Part shown: in pieces, positions 25,805-33,919 of the stretch
How positions within the stretch are numbered: the stretch's first letter is position 1
Layout: each line of letters begins with the position of its first letter
Assembly: GCF_000337835.1 (NCBI RefSeq)
Contig: NZ_AOLM01000004.1
Location: 186,001-250,000, forward strand
Direction of reading: 5' to 3'
DNA: 64,000 nt
Source of the DNA: Haloferax sulfurifontis ATCC BAA-897
GTDB taxonomy: Archaea; Halobacteriota; Halobacteria; Halobacteriales; Haloferacaceae
The notes under the pieces: model-generated
What the model saw: the letters and a program-made list of their open reading frames with translations, nothing else
Told to the model about the DNA's origin: nothing
Database searches by the model: none
Made by a program: the position numbers and the translations under genes

Positions 25805-26296
25805 TCAGGGATATACATCATAATCGAACCCGTATTCCGTGTACTGATCGATCAGATTGCACAAATCTGCACCTTCAACGAGTCGATGCCCGCTGTATAA
25901 CTGCTCATCGACTGTCCGATCCGGGCCTGCTCCCGTAGTCACGATAACCGATTTCCTCACTCTATAGCCGTTTGATGCTTGCTTGAACCGATTCAAGTGA
26001 GCGTCCTCAATCACGTCCACTCCATTGGTTTGACGTACATGTATGAATTCGAGCTCGACGTAGGGATCCTCCTGGATAGCTAGAATATGCACAGGAACAT
26101 CCACATCCGGATGCTGTGAGTCCTCATTCTGAGGTACAACGACCTCAATTGGATCATCCTTAATTTCTAAGTCAAGCTTGTCACCGGGCTCAACGACTAT
26201 TGTCCGCCAGCCAGGACGTACCTCCCAGAGATCGGCGACAAGTTCAACCAATTCGTTTTGAGACAGTTTTCTAATTTCAGCAAGAGGAATCGGCAT
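25805..26296 (-). CDS. Degenerate Mrr-like restriction protein, 163 aa
   Basis: Starts at ATG 26296; CATAAATAC (26318-26326, TATA-like on the minus strand) gives leaderless spacing, while the earlier start would be TTG at 26305. The N-terminus LSQNELVELVADLWEVRPGW resembles the leading helix of Mrr-type PD-(D/E)xK proteins, and the end SVIVTTGAGPDRTVDEQ followed by LVEGADLCNLI matches their C-terminal part. The usual catalytic QxK strand seems to be replaced by LEFIHVRQT, so the active lysine may be lost. It could be an inactive regulator or DNA-binding remnant. Medium-low certainty for the family. Confidence 0.5.
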   Translation of the reverse strand: MPIPLAEIRKLSQNELVELVADLWEVRPGWRTIVVEPGDKLDLEIKDDPIEVVVPQNEDSQHPDVDVPVHILAIQEDPYVELEFIHVRQTNGVDVIEDAHLNRFKQASNGYRVRKSVIVTTGAGPDRTVDEQLYSGHRLVEGADLCNLIDQYTEYGFDYDVYP

Positions 26297-26415
26297 ACCC
26301 CTCAATTATTGCAATCTCATAAATACGGTTCGTCTGCCGATTATAACTCCAGAAACCCTCCATAGCTACCCCTGCATCCCAAGCGTTATTACTCAATACA
26401 CGAATTATGTATTGT

Positions 26416-27000
26416 ATGTCGAAGGCCACTGAGGGACCCGAGCGGGCGGTCAATGGGCTTCTGTCGGTCGCCCAGCTTCTAGAGGAGCCACGGCTGGCGC
26501 GCCTCTACACGTTCGTACTTCGGGAAGGTGAAGTCACGATTGACGATATTACCAGCAAGTTGGAGATGCCGCGGACGACCGCGTACTCGGATACAGGTAC
26601 GCTCGTTGAACTCGGTGTCCTGACTCGGGACGACGACCAGAAAACGCACACGTATTCGGCGGTTCCGATCACGCTCACGGCGACTCTCGATGGTGACGAG
26701 TACACGGTCACCCCGACGCTTGTTGCTGCATTCGGTCGTTCCCCCCACGACCAGGATCTCGATCACCTCATCGAGAAGTACGGGCTCGGCAAACTGGCCG
26801 CCGCGCTCACCTACGCGATTCCATACGTGAACGGAAACATGTCGGAGCGTGTTGCTGCTCGTGAGCTCGATCTTCAGTACGCGTTCGGCGTCGCCGTGCT
26901 ACAGGCGCTCCGGGACGTAGTACGCGATATGGAGACTGTGGATCCGTACTTCGAGAACATTCGGGACGCGCGCGAGCACCCGCCAGCGACGGAGGAGTGA
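26416..27000 (+). CDS. Winged-helix antitoxin-like regulator
   Basis: A 194-residue protein starting at ATG 26416 (MSKATEGPERAVNG), with a TATA-like GTTATTAC 25-32 nt upstream. Residues 20-80 form a winged helix (LYTFVLREGEVTIDDITSKL, then TTAYSDTGTLVELGVLTRDD). The C-terminal half has a helical domain. It is immediately followed by a PIN-domain gene 3 nt downstream, which makes a two-gene toxin-antitoxin operon the best explanation. This pairing is common in haloarchaeal accessory regions. The antitoxin would bind the PIN protein and the promoter. Confidence 0.75.
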   Translation: MSKATEGPERAVNGLLSVAQLLEEPRLARLYTFVLREGEVTIDDITSKLEMPRTTAYSDTGTLVELGVLTRDDDQKTHTYSAVPITLTATLDGDEYTVTPTLVAAFGRSPHDQDLDHLIEKYGLGKLAAALTYAIPYVNGNMSERVAARELDLQYAFGVAVLQALRDVVRDMETVDPYFENIRDAREHPPATEE

Positions 27001-27003
27001 TGG

Positions 27004-27543
27004 ATGGCGGACGGGAGCGTGCCGTTCGACGACGTCGATGGATCTGTTACGTGGATCGCTGATTCTGGGCTGTTCATCGCGTGCGGCCGCCAGCAGAACA
27101 ACAAGTACACTGCTCTCGAACGATTCGCGCGCCGGAACGACATCACGTTCGTGATCCCACAGCGCGTCTACGACGAACTCGGCGGCGCACCTGACCGCAG
27201 TACGCCTGGTCAGACGCCGATCAACAGCGCCATAGACGCTGGGTGGGTAGCGGTTGCCGACGAACCAGACTATACGGACAGCACGGTGTCTCGTGTGATG
27301 GACGATGTTCGGTCGTATATCGCTACCTCCTCGAATCGTGACGAGGATCAGATCGAGAAAGCGGATACCGCACTCGGGGCCGTTGCCGTCGAACGGTTGA
27401 GCAACAACGATGCGGAGTTCGTCGCCGTCGTGACGACAGATACTGACGCAGGGAAGGGTGTCGTCGCTGCACTCACAGCGAATGGCTTCGAAGACCGCGT
27501 CCAATTCAAAGATGGATTCGAGTTAATAGACGAGATCGTCTGA
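27004..27543 (+). CDS. PIN-domain toxin-like RNase
   Basis: A 179-residue protein beginning at ATG 27004, with a GGAGGAG ribosome site just upstream inside the preceding gene's end. Conserved PIN acids are visible: Asp in WIADSGLFIA, Glu in RVYDELGG, Asp in EKADTALGAVAVE, and Asp in VVTTDTDAGKG. All four are present, so the nuclease should be active. Its target RNA is unknown. It is co-transcribed with the winged-helix gene, which probably neutralises it and represses the operon. Confidence 0.8.
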   Translation: MADGSVPFDDVDGSVTWIADSGLFIACGRQQNNKYTALERFARRNDITFVIPQRVYDELGGAPDRSTPGQTPINSAIDAGWVAVADEPDYTDSTVSRVMDDVRSYIATSSNRDEDQIEKADTALGAVAVERLSNNDAEFVAVVTTDTDAGKGVVAALTANGFEDRVQFKDGFELIDEIV

Positions 27544-27572
27544 CCTACTGGACAGCGGAGTAGTGCTGCCCG

Positions 27573-28583
27573 TTAGAGGTTATCCAAGTAGCCTCGCCGT
27601 TGCTCCATCTTTTCGCGCTTTGTCCGGCGGTCGTAGTGCTGTTCCAACACGGCTTTCGAGACATTCGCCCGGTCCGACACGGCGTTTTCAGGAATTTCGC
27701 TGTTGAGCGAGTGCGTGATGCTCCCACGACGAATCGCGTGTGGGCTCACACTCGACGGACAACTGAACGCAGCGTCTCGATCAGTCGCCTCACATTCCTC
27801 GGGATCGCGGTCGTGTGGACACTCGTCACCGTATTCACACGGCCGAGTCGCCCGATAACAGTATCCTCGGAGCGTGGTTCGGTGTGCCCGACCTTGGCAC
27901 GACGCGAGTAACGGCTTGCGTCCCTGGTCGTCCGTTACGTCCGGGCGCTTGTCGGCGATCCAGTCATCGAGGAGGTCACAGAGCTGGTCAGAAAGCGCCA
28001 CGAGTCGCTCCCCGTCCTCCTTGTTCTTAATCGCCGTTCCCTGATCCGGGCGGTGACACACGTCGAGGTACTGCTCGTCTGGGTGGTAGTCGTCGAGATC
28101 CAACGCGTGTGCGGCTCCAACGCGCATCATCGTGTGCCACAGTAAGGCGATTGTGACGTGGCCCAACGTTGCGTACTGGTACTTTTCGAGGTAGGCCAGC
28201 ACCTTCGTGGCCTGCTCCGAGTCGAGCATGACGTCCCGAGTGTTCTGTTCTGGCGTCAGTGACGGAGAGCGAACCTTCGTGCTCAGGTCCTGTTCAGCTC
28301 CATCCACCTGCTCTAACCACCGGATGAAGACTCGGAGGGTGTCCATCTGCGTCTTCTCCGAAGCGAGTGAGAGGTCGCCCTCGTCGCGCCGCCACAGTCG
28401 GTAGCGGTGAAGTTGGCGACCGGTGAGTTCGTTGAGATTGTCGATACTTTGTTCGTCGCACCAGCGAACGAAGTGGCCGAGTCGAGACCGATGGGAGTAA
28501 ATCGTCGCTTCGGTCAGTTCGTTCTCTCTGTCTGCGAGGTACAGTTCGAGTGCCGTCTCTGGGTCGATTGGTTCCAGTGACAT
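27573..28583 (-). CDS. Second tyrosine recombinase / integrase
   Basis: A 336-residue integrase from ATG 28583 (MSLEPIDPETALELYLADRE). The frame is open further upstream to 28748, but the added residues look unlike an integrase. The core-binding domain has EATIYSHRSRLGHFVRW. Catalytic residues: Arg in WHTMMRVGAAHALDL, HAIRRGSITH (HxxR) and Tyr in EQHYDRRTKRE. A cysteine/histidine cluster (CEYGDECPHDRD, CEATDRDAAFSC) lies before HxxR. It is a diverged relative of the integrase at 21,981 and lies at the right edge of the accessory region, next to backbone genes, so it may mark the insertion junction. Confidence 0.88.
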   Translation of the reverse strand: MSLEPIDPETALELYLADRENELTEATIYSHRSRLGHFVRWCDEQSIDNLNELTGRQLHRYRLWRRDEGDLSLASEKTQMDTLRVFIRWLEQVDGAEQDLSTKVRSPSLTPEQNTRDVMLDSEQATKVLAYLEKYQYATLGHVTIALLWHTMMRVGAAHALDLDDYHPDEQYLDVCHRPDQGTAIKNKEDGERLVALSDQLCDLLDDWIADKRPDVTDDQGRKPLLASCQGRAHRTTLRGYCYRATRPCEYGDECPHDRDPEECEATDRDAAFSCPSSVSPHAIRRGSITHSLNSEIPENAVSDRANVSKAVLEQHYDRRTKREKMEQRRGYLDNL

Positions 28584-28916
28584 GGATTCCAGTCGGGTAG
28601 CGAACCGGTCACCGACAATCGACTGGCCCGGGATGAGAGAACGAACGGGCTTGGCGCTGTGTCTGTTGAGGAAGTATCGCTCAGGGGACGACTGAGGCCG
28701 GTTGAAACTCTCGTGTTCGAGAGGCGAACCGATGCCTGCAGCGCCCATGATTTTGCGAGGAACCTCGCGACGAGCGACGGCTCAAGCCGAACGCACCGGC
28801 TCACGTTCTGAGCTCACTCCCCCTTGGGGTTTTACAATCCGAACTCGCGCCGCGCCGAAACCCCGATTCTTCTAGGCACAACCGAGTTAGGTACGGCTCA
28901 CCTCATACACACCCAC
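28584..28916. other. Right boundary of the accessory region, non-coding
   Basis: About 330 bases between the second integrase and the first backbone gene. GCGAGG-AA-CCTCGC (28755-28768) and CCCCTTGGGG near 28829 are short palindromes. I found no tRNA that could serve as an attachment site. Composition changes here from mixed to GC-rich. Confidence 0.4.
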
Positions 28917-30254
28917 ATGGACCGGACCGAATACGCGATACTCACGGTCATCGCACTCGCGACGGTCGGACTCGGCGTGTTCACGACCACACAACCACTC
29001 GGGACGTTCCTCGTAGAGAGCACCCGAGAGGCGCTTTCGACCACCGCGGCCATGGCGTGGGTGACGTGGTGGGCGCTCGTCGTCGGCTTCGCCATCGCCG
29101 GCGGCGTGGAGGCGTGGACCTCCGGCGAGGAGGTCTCGGAGCTACTGGCGGGCCACGGCCCGCGGGAAATCGGCTACGGCTCGCTGTTCGGCTTCGTCTC
29201 CTCGTCGTGTTCCTACAGCGCCATCGCCACCGCGAAGAACCTGTTCAAGAAGGGCGGCTCCGCGGCGGCGACCCTCGGGGCGTTCATGTTCGCCTCGACC
29301 AACCTCGTCATCGAAATCGGCGCGGTCATCTGGATTCTGCTCGGCTGGCAGTTCCTCGTGGCCGACGTCCTCGGCGGGTTCATCCTTATCGGGCTGATGG
29401 CGTTCGGCCTCGTCTACGTCGTGCCCGACGAGGTGGTCGAACAGGCTCGACGGAACGTCCAAGTCGAGGGTTCGGAGACCGTCCGCGACCCCGTCTGCGG
29501 GATGGAAGTCGACCCCGACGAGACGGAGTACAGCGTCGAACACGACGGGCGGACGTTCTACTTCTGCTCGAAGTCGTGCAAGGAGAGCTTCGACCCCGAG
29601 GCGGCGAACACGACGGTCCGCGAGCGGGCCACGTCGCTGTCGGGGTGGAAGGCGCTCGCCGACAAGCAGTGGAAGGAGTGGGGGATGCTCTGGGACGAAA
29701 TCGCCATCGGCTTCGTCTTCGCCGGCCTCATCGCCGGCTTCATCCCCGAGTCGGTGTGGACCTCGGTGTTCTCGGGGCCGACGTTCGGGCTCCCGGTGTA
29801 CGTCTTCTGGACCGCGGTCCTCGGGGCGGTCATCGGCGTCGCCACCTTCGTCTGCTCGGTCGGGAACGTCCCGTTCGGGGCGGTCCTCTTTTCGAACGGC
29901 CTGCCGTTCGGGAGCGTCCTGAGCCACATCTACGCCGACCTCATCGTCCCGCCCATCATGGACGCCTACCGCGAGTACTACGGGACGACGTTCGCGGCCG
30001 TCCTCTCCGGGATGATATTCGTGTCGGCGGTCCTGACGGGCGTCGTCATCCATTTCGTCTTCCTCGGCGCGGGGCTCATCCCGTCGCCCGAGAGCGTTCA
30101 AATCGCCGAGGTGAGCATCGAGGCCGACTACAAACTCGTGTTGAACGTGTTCGCAACGGCCCTGTTCGGCGTCCTCTACTGGCTCCACCGCTCGGAGTCG
30201 GTCGGAAACGAGGGCCGCGGCGGTCACGGCGAGGCGGCGCAGGCCGGCGACTGA
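28917..30254 (+). CDS. DUF318-type permease with inserted YHS domain
   Basis: A 445-residue membrane protein starting at ATG 28917. Two sets of about four transmembrane helices (residues 1-180 and 260-440) match the UPF0718/DUF318 permease family (COG0701), which includes ArsP-type exporters. Between them, at roughly 190-225, sits a YHS domain (RDPVCGMEVDPDE and FYFCSKSCKESF), a metal-binding cysteine unit found in copper and heavy-metal proteins. Cysteines are also present in the first helix set (SSSCSYSAIATAKN) and second (ATFVCSVGNVPFG), as in the family. The likely role is export of a metal, metalloid or organo-metal compound across the cytoplasmic membrane. Confidence 0.85.
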   Translation: MDRTEYAILTVIALATVGLGVFTTTQPLGTFLVESTREALSTTAAMAWVTWWALVVGFAIAGGVEAWTSGEEVSELLAGHGPREIGYGSLFGFVSSSCSYSAIATAKNLFKKGGSAAATLGAFMFASTNLVIEIGAVIWILLGWQFLVADVLGGFILIGLMAFGLVYVVPDEVVEQARRNVQVEGSETVRDPVCGMEVDPDETEYSVEHDGRTFYFCSKSCKESFDPEAANTTVRERATSLSGWKALADKQWKEWGMLWDEIAIGFVFAGLIAGFIPESVWTSVFSGPTFGLPVYVFWTAVLGAVIGVATFVCSVGNVPFGAVLFSNGLPFGSVLSHIYADLIVPPIMDAYREYYGTTFAAVLSGMIFVSAVLTGVVIHFVFLGAGLIPSPESVQIAEVSIEADYKLVLNVFATALFGVLYWLHRSESVGNEGRGGHGEAAQAGD

Positions 30255-30354
30255 GCCGGCGACTCGCCGCTTGACGTGCGAAGCGCGCGACACGCGACCC
30301 AAAAGAAAACCGAAGACCGACCCCGGGTCTCCACGAACCCGCTGAACCCCCGGC

Positions 30355-30663
30355 TTACGCTTCGAGGTGCTCGATGCCCCGCTTCGAGACGTTCGCCCGG
30401 GTGACGTAGTCGTCCATCCACTCGGGGGCGTCGTCGTCTTTCGCCTCGGTCCACGCCCACCCCTCGTAGATGTGGACGCGGTCGGTCCCGCGCTCGCGGA
30501 GCCTGAGCGTCGCCTTCCCGTCGATGTCGTCGGGGCTGGGGGCGGGGTGGAGCCGGCGGGCGGCCTTCAGCGCCGCCTGCCGGGGATACGTTCCGCTGAA
30601 CACGCTCGTCTCCTCGCCGTCTTCGACGAGAACGAAGTTTCGCTTGCCGTCTTCTCGTACCAT
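30355..30663 (-). CDS. Chromosomal protein MC1
   Basis: A 102-residue protein with the whole MC1 signature: KRNFVLVEDGEE, FSGTYPRQAALKAARRL, LRLRERGTDRVHIYEGW and WMDDYVTRANVSKRGIEHLE. MC1 is a small monomeric non-histone protein that bends DNA and helps organise the chromosome in methanogens and haloarchaea. The haloarchaeal version is acidic overall, as here. It is monocistronic, and convergent with the permease. Start and length agree with the family. Confidence 0.92.
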   Translation of the reverse strand: MVREDGKRNFVLVEDGEETSVFSGTYPRQAALKAARRLHPAPSPDDIDGKATLRLRERGTDRVHIYEGWAWTEAKDDDAPEWMDDYVTRANVSKRGIEHLEA

Positions 30664-30763
30664 GCGTGGCTATACCACGCACTCCGAATTAGTAGTTGGT
30701 GTCGCCGAGCGTCACCGCGCGGCTTCGGCCGGGCGGCGACGCCCCGAGCGACTCCACGCGAGG

Positions 30764-31770
30764 TCACAACAGCGCGTCGAGTCGCGCTCGGTGGAAGTCC
30801 ACCGCGGCCGTCCCGGTCCGCTCGGGGTAGCCGGGACGGGTCACTTCGCCCGCCGAATCGACGGACGAGCGGACGACTGCGGCGACCCGATAGGCGCGCG
30901 GGACCGCCGGAAGCGGCCGGACCGACTCGTAGCCCGCGCGGAACGCCCGGCGGAGCGGCGCGCCGTCTTCGACGTACCAGTCGGCGACGAGGTGTTCGAC
31001 CTTGGCGACGGCGAGTCCGGGCGCGGCGGCCATCGGTTGGCCCCAGTCGAGCACGGCGGTCACGCGGCCGTCGGCGACGAGCGCGTTCCCCGGTCTGAAG
31101 TCCCACGGGTAGAGGTGTGACGGCGGGTTCGCCGGGAGCGAGGCGGCCGCGACGGCCTCCTCCAACCGCTCTCGAAGCCCGTCGAACGCGGGCGGGAGCG
31201 CGGCGATTCCCTCGCGGGCGTAGGCGGCGAACCACGTCTCCCAATCGCTGTCGTCGGCGCTCGCGGCGTCGAATCCCTTGTCGGTCGCCGTTTCCGATTC
31301 GAACGCGGCACCGCCCGCGGCCGCGTCGCCCCCGTCGGCTCGCTGTCCGCCGCGAGCAGGGCCCACGAGCCGACCGTAGCCGTCGAAGGTGAACTGTTCG
31401 TGGAGCTGGCCGAGGCCGACGCCGAACGACCGAGCGACGCGTCGCTGAGCCGCCGTGTCGAGCGAGACGAACCGCTCGTGGAGTTCGTCGCCCGGGGCGC
31501 GCGCTCTGCGACGACGTAGCCGACCCCGTCGAGCGCGCCCGACGCGAGGACGCGGGGGACCGGAATCGTCGTGCGCTCGCGGACCGCCCGCGAGAGGGCG
31601 GCTTCGAGGGCGAGCGCCGCGGCGTCGGTCGCCGTCTGGACGACGACTTCCCCGCCGTCGGCGAACGTCGCGACCGCGGTCCGCTTGTGGTTCCCCTTCG
31701 GGACGCGGGCCGTCCTCGCGACGCGTCGCTCCGGGAATTCGCGGGCGAGCACGGTCGCGACGGGGTTCAT
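30764..31770 (-). pseudogene. Phosphotransferase (APH-like) gene with frameshift
   Basis: Coding begins at ATG 31770 (MNPVATVLAREFPERR) and reads through an aminoglycoside-phosphotransferase-like N-lobe (RTAVATFADGGEVVVQT) to GYVVAERAP. At the C/G run around 31,491-31,497 the frame breaks; a one-base loss restores GDELHERF and then an APH C-lobe with HLYPWDFRPGNALV and VTAVLDWGQPM (Brenner-type D and DxD-like motif). Together the parts give about 335 residues, the normal size. Either the gene is inactivated or the assembly has an error in a homopolymer. If intact it would phosphorylate a small molecule; the substrate is unknown. Confidence 0.75.
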
Positions 31771-31855
31771 GGACCCACTCTCGGGCGACGCGAACAAAGG
31801 TCCAGCGGACGGTTCACGGGCGGTCGGTGGCGACGCCGACGCCGCGTGAGCCGAG

Positions 31856-32548
31856 TCACGGTCCGCCGTCGAGAATCGCCGGGAAGTCGGCGAGCGACCG
31901 GAGGACGTACGCCGGAGCGTAGGAGGTCGGGTCCGGGTCGCGTTTACCGTCCGTTTCGACCGGGCACCACGCGGCGTCGAGGCCGGCGCGGTGGGCACCG
32001 TCCACGTCGAACTCGAGCGAGTCGCCGACGTGGAGGCTCGCGTCCGCCCGGACGTCGAGGGCTTCGAGCGCCCGGTCGAACGGGTCGGGGTGAGGCTTTC
32101 GCCGCGGCATGTCGCCCGCGAAGACGACCGAGTCGAACGCGTCGGCGATGCCGAGCGCGTCGAGTTTGATAGACTGCCGACGTTCGGGGCCGTTGGTGAC
32201 GAGGCCGACCGACGCGTGCTCGCGGGCGGCGGCGAGCGCGGCCTCGGCTCCCGGTCTGAACGAGACGGCCGAGTGGTCGACCGTCTCGACGAACCCGCGG
32301 GCCAGCGCCCGGACGTCGACCCCCTTGCGGTCGTGTTTCGCGGCGACGCGCTCGAAGCCGTCGGCGAGGTAACCCTCGTGGTCGTCGTGGTCCGGCGGGC
32401 CGTCGAGCGAGGCCCAGAGGTCCGACGGCTCGCCGAAGCGGTCGAGACCGGCGGCGTCGAACGCGCCGGCGTAGACGGTTTCGCCGCTCTGGTCGTTCGT
32501 ACAGAGCGTGTTGTCGAGGTCGAAGAGAATCGCGTCGAACGGTGCCAC
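31856..32548 (-). CDS. HAD-family hydrolase
   Basis: A 230-residue haloacid dehalogenase-like phosphatase. Motif I is DAILFDLDNTL (residues 5-15), motif II is VGLVTNGPE, motif III Lys lies in RRKPHPDPFDRAL, and motif IV is HVGDSLEFDVDGA. The helical cap after motif I is of the C1 type. Such enzymes hydrolyse phosphate monoesters through an aspartyl-phosphate intermediate. The substrate cannot be told. It lies 85 bp upstream of the frameshifted phosphotransferase, on the same strand. Confidence 0.9.
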   Translation of the reverse strand: MAPFDAILFDLDNTLCTNDQSGETVYAGAFDAAGLDRFGEPSDLWASLDGPPDHDDHEGYLADGFERVAAKHDRKGVDVRALARGFVETVDHSAVSFRPGAEAALAAAREHASVGLVTNGPERRQSIKLDALGIADAFDSVVFAGDMPRRKPHPDPFDRALEALDVRADASLHVGDSLEFDVDGAHRAGLDAAWCPVETDGKRDPDPTSYAPAYVLRSLADFPAILDGGP

Positions 32549-32644
32549 GCTCGCTCTTGGGGCGGCGGCGGTAAAACCTCATCCACGGTCGACGCCGACC
32601 GCGGCGGCGAAGTCCCGCGAGTCGCGGGGGGTCTCAGCCCCGCC

Positions 32645-33799
32645 TCAGAAGCCCTTGCCGAGCAGTTCGCGGGCGATGATGTTCTTCTGAACCTCCGTGG
32701 TCCCCTCGTAAATCTGCGTGATTTTCGCGTCGCGGTAGAGCCGTTCGACGTCGTGGTCGTTGACGAAGCCGGCCCCGCCGTGAATCTGGACGGCCTCGTC
32801 GGCCACGTCGGTGGCGACGTTCGAGGCGAACTCCTTCGCCATCGACGCGAGCGTGGTCAGTTGGCCCTCGTCGTTGTCGACGCTCCACGCCGACTTGTAG
32901 GTCAACTGCCGGGCGGCTTCGGTCGCGGTGTGCATCTCCGCGAGCTTGTGCTGAATCGCCTGGAAGTCGCCGATGGAACGGCCGAACTGCTCGCGCTCTC
33001 TGGCGTAGTCGAGCGCCCGCTCGCAGGCTCCCTTGGCGATGCCGACCGCCTGCGCGGCCACCGCGGTCCGCGTCTCGTCGAAAAACTGCATGAGCTGGAG
33101 GAAGCCCATCCCCTCGGTGCCGACGAGGTTCTCCGCGGGCACGCGCACGTCGTCGAAGACGAGTTCGGCCGTGTCGCTGGCGCGGATGCCCATCTTCCCG
33201 GTTATCTTCTCCGCGGCGAAGCCGTCGCGGTCGGCCTCGACGATAATCTGCGAGAAGCCCGCGTAGCGGTCGTCCGCGTCGGGGTCGGTCCGGCACATGA
33301 CGACGAAGTAGTCGCCGACGCTCCCGTTCGTTATCCACATCTTACTGCCGTTTATCACCCACTCGTCGCCGTCCTTCTCGGCGCGGGTGCGCACCGAGGT
33401 CACGTCGGAGCCCGCCTGCGGCTCGCTGATGGCCGCGCCCATGACGGATTCGCCGTCCGTAATCGGCGGCAGGAAGCGCTCTTTCTGGTCGTCGGTGCCG
33501 AAGCTGATGATGGCCTCCGCGCCGAAGCCGGCGCTCGTGATGCAGAGTCCGATACCGGGGTCGACCGCGAACAGCTCCTCGGTGACGATGGCGTTCTCCA
33601 GCGACGTGTAGCCGACGCCGCCGTACTCGACGGGGAAGTGCGCCCCCGTCAGTCCCATCTCCGCCGCCTTGCGGACGACGTCGGCGGGGTACGCCTCCGC
33701 CTCGTCGTACTCGACCGCGACGGGCGCAATCTCGTTTTCGGCGAACCGCCGGACCTCCTCGCGGATGGCCCGCTGTTCGTCCGTGAGCGAATAGTCCAT
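32645..33799 (-). CDS. Acyl-CoA dehydrogenase
   Basis: A 384-residue flavoprotein with the three-domain acyl-CoA dehydrogenase fold. MGAAISEPQAGSD and WVINGSKMWITNGS are FAD/substrate-binding signatures; the C-terminal domain has AVQIHGGAGFVND and IYEGTTEVQKNI, whose Glu is the usual catalytic base. It oxidises acyl-CoA to enoyl-CoA and would pass electrons to an electron-transfer flavoprotein. It stands alone, with no beta-oxidation genes beside it; an enoyl-CoA hydratase lies 28 kb away. Chain-length specificity is not clear. Confidence 0.92.
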   Translation of the reverse strand: MDYSLTDEQRAIREEVRRFAENEIAPVAVEYDEAEAYPADVVRKAAEMGLTGAHFPVEYGGVGYTSLENAIVTEELFAVDPGIGLCITSAGFGAEAIISFGTDDQKERFLPPITDGESVMGAAISEPQAGSDVTSVRTRAEKDGDEWVINGSKMWITNGSVGDYFVVMCRTDPDADDRYAGFSQIIVEADRDGFAAEKITGKMGIRASDTAELVFDDVRVPAENLVGTEGMGFLQLMQFFDETRTAVAAQAVGIAKGACERALDYAREREQFGRSIGDFQAIQHKLAEMHTATEAARQLTYKSAWSVDNDEGQLTTLASMAKEFASNVATDVADEAVQIHGGAGFVNDHDVERLYRDAKITQIYEGTTEVQKNIIARELLGKGF

Positions 33800-33919
33800 G
33801 GTTGTTAGTCACAAACGCGGGCGATAACGGTTGTGACACCGAGAAAAACGTGCGTCGAGTTGACTCGGCGGGCGGGGATTCGGCGGGTCGGGCGGGCCGA
33901 ACGGGTCAAACGGGTCAGC

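Noticed and set aside
28755-28768. GCGAGG-AA-CCTCGC palindrome as an attachment site
   Set aside because: Too short, no second copy seen and no tRNA nearby.
29057-30274. 405-codon plus-strand frame inside the permease gene
   Set aside because: Arg-rich shadow typical of high-GC DNA; the permease frame has clear domains.
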